Below are positions 35,618-50,300 of a stretch of 64,000 bases of DNA, piece after piece. The stretch spans positions 5,778,734 through 5,842,733 of the forward strand of contig CP136061.1 of the NCBI GenBank assembly GCA_032622095.1, read 5' to 3'. Positions within the stretch are counted from its first letter, which is position 1, and each line of letters begins with the position of its first letter. Both the position numbers and the translations under genes were made by a program. The notes under the pieces were generated by a model. That model had not been told where the DNA came from. It worked only from the letters and a program-made list of their open reading frames with translations, and did no database searches. The stretch comes from Siphonodentalium dalli (Eukaryota > Mollusca > Scaphopoda > Gadilida > Siphonodentaliidae).

Positions 35618-37441
35618 AGAGATCTTTGACCGAAATTACAAATATAATATTCAAATTTTGTTTTAAAAACAAGAAATTTCAAATTGGTGTTGTGTCAGGC
35701 ATATATTTTCCAACTGTAGAAAATTGTTGTCAAAGTTTAGGGAACCCCTGTCATCACATCCCTGCTGTTTTAATTTTTCCCGCCCCCTTCATAAAACTTT
35801 CAACAACTGCACACAGATGTATCATTTCTATATTTTATTAAATATATTATATGACAACTAAATCACTGATCACAGCAGATCACTCCAATAACATTCAATT
35901 TCTAGCTTCTTTCTGAGACACTCGCATATATACATGTAAGAGAATGCACTAGCACATAATCTTTAATGCTGCACCAGCGCAGCTCCCGTCATGATGGGGT
36001 TAAATTTGTGACCATCCTGCCCCTTCATAAAACTTTCAATGACTGAACACAGATGTATCATTTCTATATTTTATTAAATATATGACAACTAAATCACTGA
36101 TCACAGCCAAACTCCAAGCAGGGTTTACCTCCCTTGACGACCGCTGCTACCGGCGACATTTCATCCACATTTGGTGGACTTCCGCGATATTAAGATATAT
36201 ACTAAGCGAACAGATCAACATGCTGCCCTTACTAAGCACACAAAATATCGAACAAAATTTGTGTAAATTTCGAACCTTAAGTTTGAAAAGTCCCACTAAA
36301 ACAGAAGACCTATATTTCGAAATGGTGTGATTCGGTTCTCCGATTATTTTTATCAACACACAAGTCTAAATGCACATGAACGACATTGTCACAACTCACA
36401 ACAAGTCAAACTTGTAGCTTGCGAAAATCGTCAACAAAACTACCGCTCTGATTTTCCATTCTGTCATTATGTTTTAGTGTGGGAATTGTTCTCAAAGCAC
36501 ACAGAAAATTTGACTTGGGAGCGATCGGGTATCGCCATTTTTGCTGGAAAACCCCATTCTAAATATAGAAACACAGACTGGTACCCAGCCGGTAACAGTC
36601 AGAAAGGAAGTATGACTGGTGTGCTCTAGTAGAGATTGGATCACAGCATCAATCCAATAACAGTCACCCAATTTCTAATTTCAATGAGACACTCTTATAT
36701 ATCAGAGAATGCACTGGCACCACTAGACACAAGTCTTCTCAGTCCACAACAGATTGGGATATCAGTTGGGATGAAGCTATTTTGGATCGAGTCCTGCCCT
36801 GTTGCTATTCAATTTCAAAAGATGTACAACATGAACGTGTGGAACCCGGGCATTCACGTAAACCCCTGAATGTAATTAATCATCTGACTTGGCCGCAATT
36901 AATATGTCTTCAAAATTACATATCATCTACCATAATAGAAAAAGGTATAGTGATGATACGATCGTTAATATATTTTTTACATGTATTTTCTGATAGCGCG
37001 ACAAATCAAAATTCTCTGGAAAACAAGGCTTTTATGTTTACTTATAAATCTCGTTGCTTTGACATTTAACGGACCTCTGATATACGCATGTTAGACATCA
37101 TCATGCTTGGGAAATGCTTCCCTTTATTTTCATATACGCAAAGTGTCCATTGACCTAAAACGAAGACATACAAGCAAGATAACTCCCGCACATGATTCTG
37201 GGTGTAAAGTCCGTTATAGAAGAGTAACGGGATGGGCCCCATGAAAGTTTTATAAAGGGGGTGGGACTGTTACAAATTTAAACTTGAGCTATGGCACCGC
37301 AGGATCCTTAATGCAACACCAGTGCAGCTCCCACCATGAAAGGTTTAACCCTTTATAGAGCCCCACATAGACTGGAGCAGACGACACTCTGCAGTGCATG
37401 CTTCCATCTGTGTGAGGCTCCCTGTGGGATAAATCTCTTAA
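35618..37441. other. repeat-derived and non-coding DNA
   Basis: A ~95 bp direct duplication (CCTTCATAAAACTTTCAA...CACTGATCACAGC) occurs at 35786-35878 and 36020-36107. Further piggyBac-type hairpin pieces lie near 35925-36000, 36690-36720 and 37290-37340. Frames at 36082-36330 and nearby resemble nothing known. Confidence 0.5.
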
Positions 37442-37839
37442 TTAACCCTTTACCCAACAAACCGACCAAAACCGGCCAAATAAAGCTTCAACAGCCTAAA
37501 ATATCTTCGGTCTGTCTCAATAGAACCATACAAATATGGATATCATTGGAACCGGCTCCTTGACCACATTGTGATAGTTACAGTTATGCCCTGTGCCAAT
37601 GCATTCTCTTATATATGCGAGTCGACCATAGGTCGCCTCGCATATATAAGAGAATGCATTGGCCAAAAAAAATCTTTTTTTAACACTTTTTACCATTTTT
37701 CTTACATTCTTTAACAATTTTATAATTTTTAATGTGTTAAGCCAATGCATTCTCTTATATATGCGAGGCGACCTATGGTCGACTCACATTTATAAGAGAA
37801 TGCATTGGCACAGGGCCCTTCTGTTGGGTAAAGGGTTAA
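37442..37839. mobile_element. piggyBac-like foldback MITE
   Basis: TTAACCCTTTACCCAACA and TGTTGGGTAAAGGGTTAA ends with TTAA edges. It contains two inverted copies of a hairpin made of GCCAATGCATTCTCTTATAT arms closed by GGTCG. Confidence 0.8.
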
Positions 37840-38344
37840 TTGAACAAATTAGACATTTGGATGAGTATACCTCATAAAATTGCAGACATGTTCCGTCTGA
37901 TTACTGTTGACATCGCCATCATCGTTTACTGTATTCGGTCTGTATTGTCCAAGAACAAGACAGACTGTTTATTTTACGTTTTGTAATCTTCTGTATTTCA
38001 AAAACAAAGCAATAAAAGAAATGATTATCTGGTCACTGTGAAGAGACAGATTAACTTCTCTGTGTCTTGGAAATAGTAGTGTTCTAAAAAAACAGACAGA
38101 AAGGGACACAGTAATATAGCACTGTTAAGTTATTGATCCTTATTACTATATTAAAATTAAGAATACTCTTTTTATCAGTCACACTGAGAAAGCTACACAC
38201 AAAATCAGTTCGAAATGGCATTATTTTCAGGATCAAAATGTTGGAAGAATCTCCTTTTTCTCCAGTCAGATCAACTGATTAGCAAACAAGTCCTTCTCGT
38301 GACATCAGCATCACGCCGTGAGAATTCCCTAGTAAACATCATCG

Positions 38345-38368
38345 TCATCCCTGTCTCATGGAAGCATT
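38345..38368 (-). CDS. CHCHD3: MIC19-like terminal exon (coding part)
   Basis: After a strong acceptor (TTTTCCTTTTTCAG) the exon reads NASMRQG then TGA, in the phase needed by the CHCH exon. Family members end with a similar short tail after the last cysteine helix. A possible polyA signal (minus AATAAA) lies at 37968-37973. Confidence 0.55.
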   Translation of the reverse strand, partial: NASMRQG

Positions 38369-41300
38369 CTGAAAAAGGAAAAGATTAATCCTTTCTTTAC
38401 TAAATAGATTTTCCCATTCAGTTATTAAAATATGCATTGGAATGTTCTATTATTCTTCTGGAGGGATGTTCAGATAATATGAAAACACGACATTAGAAAG
38501 TCCAGAACATTTCCCACCAATGAATAGGATTCCTATTCATTGGTGGGAAATGTTCAGATAATAAGTTCAACAAATGATCACATCGGAACATTTCCTAACA
38601 TGTTAAAATGAGCTTCAACATAACCATCATATAAAATGAATTCAAGTAAAAAAAAAAAAACTAAAAAAAAAAACTAAAAAAACCAAAGGGGTTTCCACGC
38701 CTGAGCTATGTGAAGACAGTTTAGATGGACCTACACTGAAAACTACTTAATTGTTAAGCTAGTACACCACACGAAGGAATCTATGTTATCTGAATACCAC
38801 TTCAAGCATATTCTATTTAAATTACAATAAAAAATGTCACAAGAAGGAATCTATGTTATCTGAAGCCCACATCAAGCATATTCTATAACAATAAATGAAA
38901 GTGTCAATGACACTGTAGCTCAAATTTGAAAGGGAATAAATTAATGTATTACACTCAATGGAACGATTAGGAATGCAAAAAGTTGAAATGTCTAAGTAAT
39001 ACTAGATTATCAACATGAAGAGATATATATATAAAAGTAAAATCCAAGATGGTTGCTGGCGGCTATGTTTTCCAATAAAATTCAAAAACATTTGATAGCT
39101 TCCATCTAGTAAGATCAATATCAAGATTAATATGAAGTCTGGAGATGATCGGATGAGGTACGTGGACTGTAGAGTGCCAAAGGATTTAGTCATGCAAAGA
39201 GTAAAATCCAAGATGGCTGACAGTGGACACGTTTTAAGGCCAAATGACCCTAAAATGACTCGTTTCCTATCTACGTCCCAATGTCAACAGCCATGACAAA
39301 TTTCATGATGATCCGACTAAAGGTACTAATATAATCTGTAGCCCGTGCAAAGGATTTAGTCATGCAAAGAGTAAAATCCAAGATGGCTGCTGGCGGCCAG
39401 GATTTTTGGCCGAATGACCTAAAATTAACTCGTTCCCATCGTTAACATCCATGACAAATTTCATCATGATCTGACCAAAGGTACGACCTGTAGCCTATGT
39501 GAAAGGATTTAGTCATGGAAAGAGTAAAATCCAAGATAGCTGCCAGCGGCCATGTTTTCTGGCCGACCGACCCCAAAATTACTCGTTCTTATCTACATGT
39601 CAATATTAACATCCATGACAAATTTCATGATGATCAGACGAACAGTACCACCTGTAGCCCGTGCTAATGGATTGAATTTTGAAATCCAAGATGGCTGCTG
39701 GCAGCCATGTTTTTTTTTTGTCCGAATGACCCCAAAATGACTCGTTCCCATCTACATTCCAATTCCCAACAGCCATGACAAATTTCATGATGATCAGACT
39801 AAAGGTACGACCTGTAGCCCTGCTAAAGGATTTACTCATACAAAGAGTAAAATCCAAGATGGCTGCTGGCAGCCATGTTTTTCGGCCAAATGACCCCAAA
39901 ATAACTCGTTCCCATCTACATGTCATTGTTAACATCCATGATAACTTTTATGATGATCTGACCAAAGGTACGACCTGTAGCCCGTGCCAAAGGATTTAGT
40001 CATGCAAAGAGTAATATCCAAGATGGTTGCCGGCAGCAGCCATGTTTTTTGGCCGAATGACCCCAAAATGACTCGTTCCCATCTACATTCCAATTTCAAC
40101 AGCCATGACAAATTTCATGATGATTAGTCTAAAGGTACGACCTGTAGCCCGTGCTAAAGGATTTAGTCATACAAAGGCTAAAATTCAAGATGGCTGCTGG
40201 CAGCCATGTTGTTCGGCAAATGACCCCAAAATGACTCGTTCCAATCTACATGTCATTGTTAACATCCATGATAACTTTTATGATGATCTGACCAAAGGTA
40301 CGACCTGTAGCCCGTGCCAAAGGATTTAGTCATGCAAAGAGTAATATCCAAGATGGTTGCCGGCAGCAGCCATGTTTTTTGGCCGAATGACCCCAAAATG
40401 ACTCGTTCCCATCTACATTCCAATTTCAACATCCATGACAAATTTCATGATGATCAGAAGAACAGTACGACCTGTAGCCCGTGCTAATGGATTTAATTTT
40501 GAAATCCAAGATGGCTGCTGGCAGCCATGTTTTTTTTCTGAATGACGCCAAAAAGAATCGTTCCGGTCTAAATGTTGATGTCAACAGCTATGACAAATTT
40601 CATAATGATCCGACCAAAGGTACGATCTGTAGCCTGTATTGTTGACGAATCATGCACACACGCACACACTGACGACAAAGCCATGGCAATAGCTCAAACT
40701 TTACAAAGTGTAAAGTTGAGCTAAAAATGTCACATGAAGGAATCTATGCTATCTGAAGACCAAGCATATTCTATTACAATAAAAAATGTCACATGAAGGA
40801 ATCTATGCTATCTGAAGACCAAGCATATTCTATTACAATAAAAAATGTCACATGAAGGAATCTATGCTATCTGAAGACCAAGCATATTCTATTACAATAA
40901 AAAATGTCACATGAAGGAATCTATGCTATCTGAAGACCAAGCATATTCTATTACAATAAAAAATGTCACATGAAGGAATCTATGCTATCTGAAGACCAAG
41001 CATATTCTATTACAATAAAAAATGTCACATGAAGGAATCTATGCTATCTGAAGACCAAGCATATTCTATTACAATAAAAAATGTCACATGAAGGAATCTA
41101 TGCTATCTGAAGACCAAGCATATTCTATTACAATAAAAAATGTCACATGAAGGAATCTATGCTATCTGAAGACCAAGCATATTCTATTACAATAAAAAAT
41201 GTCACATGAAGGAATCTATGCTATCTGAAGACCAAGCATATTCTATTACAATAAAAAATGTCACATGAAGGAATCTATGCTATCTGAAGACCAAGCATAT

Positions 41301-44300
41301 TCTATTACAATAAAAAATGTCACATGAAGGAATCTATGCTATCTGAAGACCAAGCATATTCTATTACAATAAAAAATGTCACATGAAGGAATCTATGCTA
41401 TCTGAAGACCAAGCATATTCTATTACAATAAAAAATGTCACATGAAGGAATCTATGCTATCTGAAGACCAAGCATATTCTATTACAATAAAAAATGTCAC
41501 ATGAAGGAATCTATGCTATCTGAAGACCAAGCATATTCTATTACAATAAAAAATGTCACATGAAGGAATCTATGCTATCTGAAGACCAAGCATAATCTAT
41601 TACAATAAAAAATGTCACATGAAGGAATCTATGCTATCTGAAGACCAAGCATATTCTATTACAATAAAAAATGTCACATGAAGGAATCTATGCTATCTGA
41701 AGACCAAGCATATTCTATTACAATAAAAAATGTCACATGAAGGAATCTATGCTATCTGAAGACCAAGCATAATCTATTACAATAAAAAATGTCACATGAA
41801 GGAATCTATGCTATCTGAAGACCAAGCATATTCTATTACAATAAAAAATGTCACATGAAGGAATCTATGCTATCTGAAGACCAAGCATATTCTATTACAA
41901 TAAAAAATGTCACATGAAGGAATCTATGCTATCTGAAGACCAAGCATATTCTATTACAATAAAAAATGTCACATGAAGGAATCTATGCTATCTGAAGACC
42001 AAGCATATTCTATTACAATAAAAAATGTCACATGAAGGAATCTATGCTATCTGAAGACCAAGCATATTCTATTACAATAAAAAATGTCACATGAAGGAAT
42101 CTATGCTATCTGAAGACCAAGCATAATCTATTACAATAAAAAATGTCACATGAAGGAATCTATGCTATCTGAAGACCAAGCATATTCTATTACAATAAAA
42201 AATGTCACATGAAGGAATCTATGCTATCTGAAGACCAAGCATATTCTATTACAATAAAAAATGTCACATGAAGGAATCTATGCTATCTGAAGACCAAGCA
42301 TATTCTATTACAATAAAAAATGTCACATGAAGGAATCTATGCTATCTGAAGACCAAGCATATTCTATTACAATAAAAAATGTCACATGAAGGAATCTATG
42401 CTATCTGAAGACCAAGCATATTCTATTACAATAAAAAATGTCACATGAAGGAATCTATGCTATCTGAAGACCAAGCATAATCTATTACAATAAAAAATGT
42501 CACATGAAGGAATCTATGCTATCTGAAGACCAAGCATATTCTATTACAATAAAAAATGTCACATGAAGGAATCTATGCTATCTGAAGACCAAGCATATTC
42601 TATTACAATAAAAAATGTCACATGAAGGAATCTATGCTATCTGAAGACCAAGCATAATCTATTACAATAAAAAATGTCACATGAAGGAATCTATGCTATC
42701 TGAAGACCAAGCATATTCTATTACAATAAAAAATGTCACATGAAGGAATCTATGCTATCTGAAGACCAAGCATATTCTATTACAATAAAAAATGTCACAT
42801 GAAGGAATCTATGCTATCTGAAGACCAAGCATAATCTATTACAATAAAAAATGTCACATGAAGGAATCTATGCTATCTGAAGACCAAGCATATTCTATTA
42901 CAATAAAAAATGTCACATGAAGGAATCTATGCTATCTGAAGACCAAGCATATTCTATTACAATAAAAAATGTCACATGAAGGAATCTATGCTATCTGAAG
43001 ACCAAGCATATTCTATTACAATAAAAAATGTCACATGAAGGAATCTATGCTATCTGAAGACCAAGCATAATCTATTACAATAAAAAATGTCACATGAAGG
43101 AATCTATGCTATCTGAAGACCAAGCATAATCTATTACAATAAAAAATGTCACATGAAGGAATCTATGCTATCTGAAGACCAAGCATAATCTATTACAATA
43201 AAAAATGTCACATGAAGGAATCTATGCTATCTGAAGACCAAGCATATTCTATTACAATAAAAAATGTCACATGAAGGAATCTATGCTATCTGAAGACCAA
43301 GCATATTCTATTACAATAAAAAATGTCACATGAAGGAATCTATGCTATCTGAAGACCAAGCATATTCTATTACAATAAAAAATGTCACATGAAGGAATCT
43401 ATGCTATCTGAAGACCAAGCATATTCTATTACAATAAAAAATGTCACATGAAGGAATCTATGCTATCTGAAGACCAAGCATATTCTATTACAATAAAAAA
43501 TGTCACATGAAGGAATCTATGCTATCTGAAGACCAAGCATATTCTATTACAATAAAAAATGTCACATGAAGGAATCTATGCTATCTGAAGACCAAGCATA
43601 TTCTATTACAATAAAAAATGTCACATGAAGGAATCTATGCTATCTGAAGACCAAGCATATTCTATTACAATAAAAAATGTCACATGAAGGAATCTATGCT
43701 ATCTGAAGACCAAGCATATTCTATTACAATAAAAAATGTCAAAAAGATGACTAACCATATTTTAGAAGGGAAATTTTGGGAAGAACGTTATCGGAAAGTA
43801 TAACAAATTATTGGAAATGAAAAACTGCTATCATATGTACATTATCTGGACTAGTACACGACTCGAATGACAATTTAATAGAGAGCAACACTGCTTCAAG
43901 ACTGTTAAAAAAGCATGCTAGTCTGTGCTGGAAATTGTAAGCATCCATTTTTCAAGAACTGTTACATTCAAAACCACAGCCCCCCCCCCCCCCCCCCCCC
44001 CTGGGCAAATCCATGTATTACAAGTGGACTATAATAGCGAATACAGTACCCAGATCTGCCCAGATTGGAAGTTTGGAGTGGAAAAGTTTCGGTCTCTGAC
44101 TATTGATAACTCTGCATACATGAATTGTTTTGGCATCACATCAAACCCTCCCAATACGATACATTGCATCGTGAACTTTAAAATGAGATGCATCAGAATC
44201 GTGATGAATCATAGCAGGCCTATTTTTAACCTGGAATTTTTATTTAAATGGTATTTAAAAGGTCTATGCGCATTCAGCTTTATAGAAGAACTTCACACAT

Positions 44301-47300
44301 ACAGTAATGCCCTAAATAATCAACTCCTTAACCACAGCAGAATTATTGGTAATTTTTCAGTGAGAGCTTTCCGATGAATGGCAACATGCCATATTTCCGA
44401 ATAAAACCTGAAAAATTACCTATAATTCTACTGTGGTTAAGGAGTCTATTATTTAGGGCATTACTGTAGCTCCAGTGTTAAGGAGTCTATTATTTAGGGC
44501 ATTACTGTAGCTCCAAGTTAAAGGCATATATAGTGCAAGCCTGAGTTTAGTGTGTATAACCCATAGAGAGCCTCACATAGACTGGAGCAGACGACACTCC
44601 ATGGTGCATGCTTCCAACTGTGTGAGGCTCCCTGTGGGTTAAACATTAGAGCATTACTGTAGCTCCAGTTAAAGGCATATATAGTGCAAGCCTGAGTTTA
44701 GTGTGTATAACCCATAGAGAGCCCCACATAGACTGGAGCAGACGACACTCCATGGTGCATGCTTCCAACTGTGTGAGGCTCCCTGTGGGTTAAACAGGCT
44801 TGTTTATAGAAGAACTTCACACATACCTGCCGGGCTTTTTGAACACAAGCCGTGAAGGCTTTCACATAGGACGAACAATTGAGTGATCTATTTGGGTTGT
44901 CTTGGTAACAGTCATATACGCTCTGCTGAAGTTCCTGGCAAACAGGCGATCCAGTGTGTCTTCTGAAAGTTAAATATGGATAACTTACACAGTGAGCGAG
45001 TGAATATCTATTTTAAGAGGAGAGGTGACTTAAAGTCCTTCCTATTCAAGCCATAAAGAATTCGCATTCTGAGTTCAAAGATGAATTGTGTTTCCATAAT
45101 TTTGCATACTTTGGTGTTCGCATCGTTATCCGGGTCCCCAGGCAGTAGATCCACAGTGCAGGGCTGGCGGTCTAGAAAATCCAGGAGGGCTATTAATAGC
45201 CCTCCTAGATTTGCCTAGGAGGGCTATAGCCCTCCTCAACTTTTACAGTTTTGATATTTTACCTGAGTTAATACTCAGGCCTGGCAGTTAATTGCAGGAG
45301 GGCTGAAAATAGCCCTCTTGGGATGCCTTATCTAGAAGGGCTAATAGCCCACTAGACTCCCTCTCTTCTCTTGAATTCATGTTTAAACTGTGCAGTGGAT
45401 ATTTCTAGTGGCATTGAACACAGCCTCATTATTTGTTGCTGAGAAATTACCAGAAGATGTCAGAGATTAGCATAAAGTTTTTGTTATATGTCCTAACAGG
45501 TTACTGTTTCACAAAGTGAATTTCATGTTGGCGAGTTTTTACCAGCTTTTGGGGGGCTGAAAATAGCCCTCCTGGAATAAATTTTGCGAGGAAAATTTAT
45601 CAAACATTTAGAACATTTATCAAATAGCCCTCCTCAGATTTCCAGGCCTGACAGTGGGGAATCACGAGGTTTCGAGGTTGGTGAATACGACGCACTCAAA
45701 ATGTGCAAATGCACAAAAACAAAATATATGAGGAATTGACACAAAACAGAGCATTTTGACTGTTACAAGCATATGCTAGTTTATTTTTAAAACAAGTTGA
45801 TACCTTATTTGTTCGGAAATACTCACTAGTTTTCTATAACATTCTGACCAGTTTCCAGTCGGAGGTTCATGGAATACACAAGACCATACATCTAGGAGAA
45901 TCCTTTGACTGACAACTTTGGTCAGAATGTTAGCGCAAACAACTGTGAGTTTGGATGCATATAAGGTGTCAGCTTGTTTGAAATAGTATACATATGCTCG
46001 TAGCTGCCAAAATACCATGTAATACACAATTATTACCCTTTTCCTCATTTCTGGTCGCGTTTGCGATCGCCTCGGCCATTTTGAATGTATGGTACTCATC
46101 AACTCGAAACCACGTGATTCCCCACTATGATATCAATGATTTGGTATATGAGGTTAGACATACTGTGCCCAGGTAGGTTGTAGTGGAATGCGACAAGTCT
46201 GTACCTGTCGTGTTTGATATCGGCGATTTGTTCAGCAGGTCGTACCTTAAAATTCTGTTTTGTTTCTCACGTATATATATTGTTATTTACATTTGGTGCA
46301 TGTCTGTGGGTATATGGAATTATGTGTTTGCCAATTGGTTCGTAATGGTTCGTAATGGTTAATGGTTCGTAATGGTTCGTAATGGTTCGTAATGGTTAAT
46401 GGTTCGTAATGGTTCGTAATGGTTCGTAATGGTTAATGGTTCGTAATGGTGCTTTGTACCTTTTTTTTGTTGTGAATGTGCTCTTGTACCATTTTTTGGT
46501 TATTATCCTTTGGCAAGTTTCACAGTTTTTTTTTTCTCACATGGGGTGTGGGGATTTTGGATAATCTGTGTCTTGCTAATAGAGGTGGGGTTGGGAAGAG
46601 TGTCCTGTATCTGGTTGATGGGTGTATGAGAGCTAATAAAGGAGGGGTTGATGCATGTACATTGTATGAGTGGGATCTGATTAGATTGTATATACGGATG
46701 GAGTATGGGTGCCAGGAAATCGGTGACGAAATGGGGTAACTAGTTTTTTTGTTGTTAGTGGGTTTCTTTTTATCCCGTAATGTTCCGTTCTATCAATTGC
46801 TGTGACTTAGTCAGCTGCTTGTGTGACAGAGGACTTGTCAGAACAGAGTATGAAGTGGTCAGTGAATGTGCGGGCATGTGTGCAGTAGTCTGCTATGCGA
46901 GTACAGATTCTGCGGATTAGTAGGAACTTAGTATGGTATGCCTTTAAATATCGATTTGGGATGGCATGAATCAGCTCTGAGGTATACATGTGTACGTGGG
47001 TGTCCATTGGTTTGGCGATTAGTGTTGTTTTGATACCTTTGGATGTGCTTTGATTATAACATCAAGGAAATCAACGGATTCAGTGCTGAGATGACTACTG
47101 TGTTTAGATACAGTATAAACGCTTCAAGTGAAGTTTGGGAGTGTGTCCAAATAAGAAGTATGTTGTCTATATATATATAACTAGCAGGTGGACCCGACTT
47201 CGTCCGGGCTGTTTCCCCTCTGCTTTTTGGCGAATTGCGCGATTTGACCTTGAATTGTCCATTTTGAAGGTCAAGGTCAGGTGGGGTCACGATTTGACCT

Positions 47301-50300
47301 GTCCAAAACACTGCCAGGACAAAAGTACCCGTCGAAATCCATCCGGTTTTACCCGATTTAGAGAGTGAAGGTCACTCGAAGGTCAAGCCGCACGGGCATC
47401 CGGGTGTGACGAAATGCTCAGCGCTTCATACTACCCGTTTCCACCAAATTCGGTGGAAATCGGCTCAGCGGATCCCGAGATATAAGTTCAAGGTCACTCG
47501 GAGATCGAGGTCACGCCGCACCGACAGACAGACATGCCCGTGTTACTCCTGGGGTCAACCTGCACTAACACCCCAAAAATGGGAGAAATCGGCTCAGCGG
47601 ATCCTGAGTTACAGTTTCAAGGTCATTTGAAATGTCAAGGTCACGCCGCACGGGCATCCGGACGCGACGAAATGGCTCGGCGTCTCACACTGCCCCCCAC
47701 ATACCAAATTTGGTCCAAATCGGCCCAGCAGAGCCGAGATACAGGTTGAAGGTCACCGGTTTGAAGGTCAAGGTCATGCCGCACTGACAAATGGACGGGC
47801 CCATTATCGTTCCCGGGTCGAATTACGTGTCCGTACCAAGTTTGGTCGAAATCGGTCCAGCCGTGTTCGAGTCCAACGCGAACACACACACACACACACA
47901 AACACACAGATCTTCCAAAATATATAATAGAATAGTGGTTAACCCTTTGAGTGCCAGGGGCCGATCTCATCGGCCCTAAACCTACAAAATAAGTCTGTTA
48001 AAGAATATAAGAATAAATTATTAAAACTGTAAACAATTGTAAAAAAAAAAAATATTGTGAGGCCAATGCATTCTCTTATATATGCGAGGCGACCTATGGT
48101 CGACTCGCATATATAAGAGAATGCATTGGCACAGGGTATATGGGTTGATACAAAAATCGGACCTGGCACTCAAAGGGTTAAAGTATGTGTTTGGCGAGTA
48201 GGTTATTCTCTACTTCTCATATGAATGTTTTCATAGGAGGGGGCTAACCTTGTGGCCATGGCTGTGCCTCCAATTTGGAGGTATTTTCATTGTTGAAGTG
48301 GAGTTTGTTGCAATGCAGCACCAAATTTGTTTAGTTTTTTTTTAAGGTGCCCATATTCAGAATGAGCAATGGGTGATAGGAGGGAGCTAACCTTTTGCGT
48401 CCAATTTGGAGGTATTTTCATTGTTGAAGTGGAGTTTGTTTCAATGTAGCACCAATTTTAAGACGTAAGAGGCCGCTTGTTGATATTTTCCAGTCCCATA
48501 GAGAGCTCCACATAGACTGGAGCAGATGCAAAGTGATCTCTCAGTAAAATTCAAAATACTGACTCCAAGATTAGCTCTCAATGGATTGGATTTAAAACAA
48601 GACAGTCAATGACTGTGGGGTCGCTCACCAGACTGCAAAGACTGATAAGACTGGGACTCTGGAGACCAAAACAGTGAGCACTTTTCATAATCACTTTAAA
48701 AGAAGTAGATTTAAACAGGATATGTGGCTAGAGAGACTTCAAGTATGTAGCTTGGTAAAAAACCACCTTGAAATTGCCAACTGTACACTACTGATCACCC
48801 CCCTCCTCCAGCTCAACAAGTCCCCTCCCGACCGGGATCCAGACTCCCAAGTCTTAGGTTGGAATTTCACAACCGACACCTCAAACTTTCTCAATTGTTG
48901 GAAATTTCCAATGTCACAAGCGCCTTTTTCTAAAACCATTTAAACATGTTTGAAGCCCAATTATCCATGGACCCAAAACACAATACATGTATGTCAGACC
49001 AATCAGTCAGGTGGTTCCAAGGTAGATGTTTTAATGAATTTGGTATTTCTATGATTTTATTGGACACAAAAGTGTTAACTCCCCATAGACTGCCATTTCT
49101 TGACAGGTTGACCTCATTTTAACAAATCTGTATCTCAGTCACTAAAGGATCTTCCTGATTCCTCCATACTATATGTAAGCTAAATAGTCCAAAATCCCTT
49201 GAGAAGACATTTTAAGAATTACTATAGAGACATATAGTTATGTCCCTGGTCCCACCCTTCTAACCTGGTGACCCCATCTGAATAAATTAGAATCCCAGAC
49301 ACCAAAGAACCCTTCATACATATCATAAATATCAGTCAAATAGACCTGATGGTCCTTGTGAAGGAAGCATATTAAGAGGGAAACTGTCCTTCGCTTGGCC
49401 CCTATTTGACCAGGTGACCCCATTAAAAAAATCTGAATTGCAGTCAAGGAAGAACATTCCATTCTATATAAGCCAACTAGTTCTTGCAAACATATTTTAA
49501 GAATTACTATGTAGTGAAATAGTTAAGTCTCTTGCTCTGCCCTTATTTGACTTTGTGATCCCATTTTCACAAATCTGATAAGGATAAAAATTAAGTTCCC
49601 CAGTTGAAGTTGGTGATATTCACCCATTGGGCACCTCATTTATGAATTTTATCTTCTGCAAATTAGGGGATATAGAAACTTCCTAGAAGGGAAATTTAAC
49701 TAACAACAATGTAAATTTGATACTATAGATACTTCCCAGAAGATGAGGCCTAAGCAGAATGAGGTCGTCAGAGGGTGAATTTGGTGATGCTAGCCTGCTG
49801 TGCCGGATAGCATCACAAAAAGCGTGTCTGTTCCTACATTGTGTATGCCTGGCCTCAAGCAACACAATGTATTATACAACAAGCCTTGAAATAGTGTGAT
49901 AGTGTGTCTGTCATTTGCAGAGTGAGGTCCCCAGAGGGTGAATTTAGGGACGCTAAATTCACCCTCTGGGGACCTCATTCTGATAAAGTCCTCAACTGCT
50001 ATGGAAGACCTAGAATAAAATTGAATTTCCCCTGTTGAAGTTGGTGATGTTCACCCATTGGGCCCCTCAATTATGAATTTTATCTTCTGCAAATTAGGGG
50101 ATATAGAAACTTCCTAGAAGGGAAATTTAACTAACAACAATGTAAATTTGATACTATAGATACTTCCCAGAAGATGAGGCCTAAGCAGAATGAGGTCCCC
50201 AAATGGTGAGTTTGGTGATGCTAGCCTTGAATCAAGCTTTGAAATAGTCTGTCTGTTATTTGCAGAATGAGGTACCCAGAGGGTGAATTTAGTGAGGCTA

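Noticed and set aside
40725-43741. CRISPR-like array
   Set aside because: Monomers are contiguous 59 bp satellite units without unique spacers, in a eukaryotic intron.
43925-44377. 150-codon frame with a proline run
   Set aside because: The prolines come from the C22 tract and the C-terminus from a mariner-like MITE arm.
45827-46079. Two-exon minus-strand start (MAEAIANATRNEEK joined to VCANILTKVVSQRILLD...)
   Set aside because: Splice phases agree, but both pieces lie within the short TIR element 45651-46132 and inside an intron of the MIC19-like gene; no family recognised.
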